A stretch of DNA of 64,000 nucleotides from Bradyrhizobium sp. Ash2021 (GTDB lineage Bacteria; Pseudomonadota; Alphaproteobacteria; Rhizobiales; Xanthobacteraceae): positions 3,826,501 to 3,890,500 of the forward strand of contig NZ_CP100604.1 in the NCBI RefSeq assembly GCF_031202265.1, in the 5' to 3' direction. The translations under genes were made by a program, and so were the position numbers. The notes below the pieces were generated by a model that was not told where the DNA came from, did no database searches, and worked only from the letters and a program-made list of their open reading frames with translations. Below are positions 63,414-64,000 of the stretch, one piece after another (position 1 is the first letter of the stretch; each line of letters begins with the position of its first letter).

Positions 63414-63790
63414 TTTGCTTACGTTGCATCAATGACCACTAAGCACGCGACAGGTCGCCTCCGTCGGCCATCGGCGATGCGACTCAATAACATCGGCGCA
63501 TCGCAGAGGGCGCGAACATATGACCAGTCCGTTATCTGCCGAGTGCAATCAGCTCCAGCGGCTGGACGCGCAACGCAGGACGGCCGTGCCGGCGCATGCT
63601 GCTCGTGCCCCTCATTGTGGTCGCAGCGGCGCGGGGTTCGGCTCAATCCTCCGCGTTGAGGTGATTAAGCGCTATACCAAGGTTCAGTTTGTTACGAGCT
63701 TCGTTGCGGCCAACTTTACGCTCGTACAATTGTGGCAGTTGCCGGCCGACGGCATACAGGGCGCGCGAAATCCGTCGCTTTGGATGACAC
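63414..63790. other. Gap before the last STAND gene
   Basis: 377 bp without a supportable gene. At 63596 a 22-codon frame (MLLVPLIVVAAARGSAQ, then a TGA) reads like a signal peptide with nothing after it, possibly a relic of a secreted protein. No repeat or promoter is evident. Confidence 0.4.
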
Positions 63791-64000
63791 ATGTCTGACG
63801 CCGCGGTTCATAGGAAGCTGAGGTTCGGTCCTTTCGAACTTTCGATGGGCGAGAGGGTGCTGCGGCGCGAGGGCGAGGCGCTGCCCCTTGGCAGCAGGGC
63901 CCTGGACCTGCTGATCTACCTTGCCGAGCGTTCGGGTGAGGTGATCGCAAAGCAGGAACTGATCGATTACGTCTGGTCGGACGTAACGGTCGAGGAGGGG
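63791..64000 (+). CDS. Winged-helix STAND regulator, cut by the window end
   Basis: The first 70 codons of another paralogue: MSDAAVHRKLRFGPFELSMG, then ALPLGSRALDLLIYLAERSG and IDYVWSDVTVEEG, that is, most of the winged helix. From GAGAGGGTGC (63851) to the window end the DNA differs from the matching part of the gene at 53406 by about six bases in 150, closer than either is to the two full-length paralogues. Whether it encodes a full-length protein cannot be seen here. Confidence 0.85.
   Translation, partial: MSDAAVHRKLRFGPFELSMGERVLRREGEALPLGSRALDLLIYLAERSGEVIAKQELIDYVWSDVTVEEG

Noticed and set aside
1..64000. CRISPR arrays, transposases, integrases or phage genes
   Set aside because: I looked for regularly spaced repeats, terminal inverted repeats with transposase frames and integrase motifs and found none; the duplications at 50-64 kb are of regulator genes.

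Overview
The window looks like chromosomal DNA of a high-GC alphaproteobacterium, most likely a Bradyrhizobium or close relative. Supporting signs are GC-rich third codon positions, close matches to proteobacterial gcl/hyi/glxR and oxc/frc proteins, small hypothetical proteins of rhizobial type, and a cyo oxidase. I see no tRNA, rRNA, CRISPR array, intact transposase or insertion-sequence end.

Region 1 (1-17 kb) is an oxalate and glyoxylate assimilation island. A minus-strand operon gcl-hyi-glxR-ttuD-pyk turns glyoxylate into tartronate semialdehyde, glycerate, 2-phosphoglycerate and (after unlinked enolase) pyruvate. An IclR regulator separates it from plus-strand oxc, frc, an OxlT-like MFS carrier, a second sucCD pair, a PanE-like reductase and an FAH-fold enzyme. 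The PanE-like protein is a good candidate for oxalyl-CoA reductase, the missing step joining oxalyl-CoA to glyoxylate. TGGTAT/ATACCA inverted repeats lie before oxc and before the MFS gene.

Region 2 (17-28 kb) has a ModE/LysR-type regulator divergent from an aldehyde dehydrogenase, then a plus-strand acyl-CoA operon: YWTD-repeat propeller, 3-hydroxyacyl-CoA dehydrogenase, ACX4-like acyl-CoA dehydrogenase, enoyl-CoA hydratase, CaiB/BaiF CoA-transferase, enoyl-CoA isomerase-like protein and FMN reductase. It reads as a complete activation and beta-oxidation route for an unknown small carboxylic acid.

Region 3 (28-43 kb) holds respiratory and membrane genes: type II NADH dehydrogenase, a ThrE-like exporter, small secreted proteins, a cyoEABCD ubiquinol oxidase operon, two tandem acetoacetate-decarboxylase-fold genes (the first with Arg in place of the Schiff-base Lys), and a FUSC/HlyD/DUF1656 efflux set.

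Region 4 (43.5-64 kb) is almost only signalling genes: an AraC regulator coupled to a winged-helix/STAND-ATPase regulator, a second full-length STAND regulator, a winged-helix relic, a MalT-like LuxR regulator, a STAND regulator that has lost its helical-repeat region, a 2140-residue hybrid Ser/Thr-kinase-like/ATPase/histidine kinase, a FixJ-like regulator, a lone receiver protein, and a further STAND gene cut by the window end. Duplicated pieces show that a unit (winged-helix STAND gene followed by the antisense tail of a LuxR gene) was copied and then decayed differently in each copy. This regulator nest, with no recognisable effector gene inside it, is the least explained part of the window.
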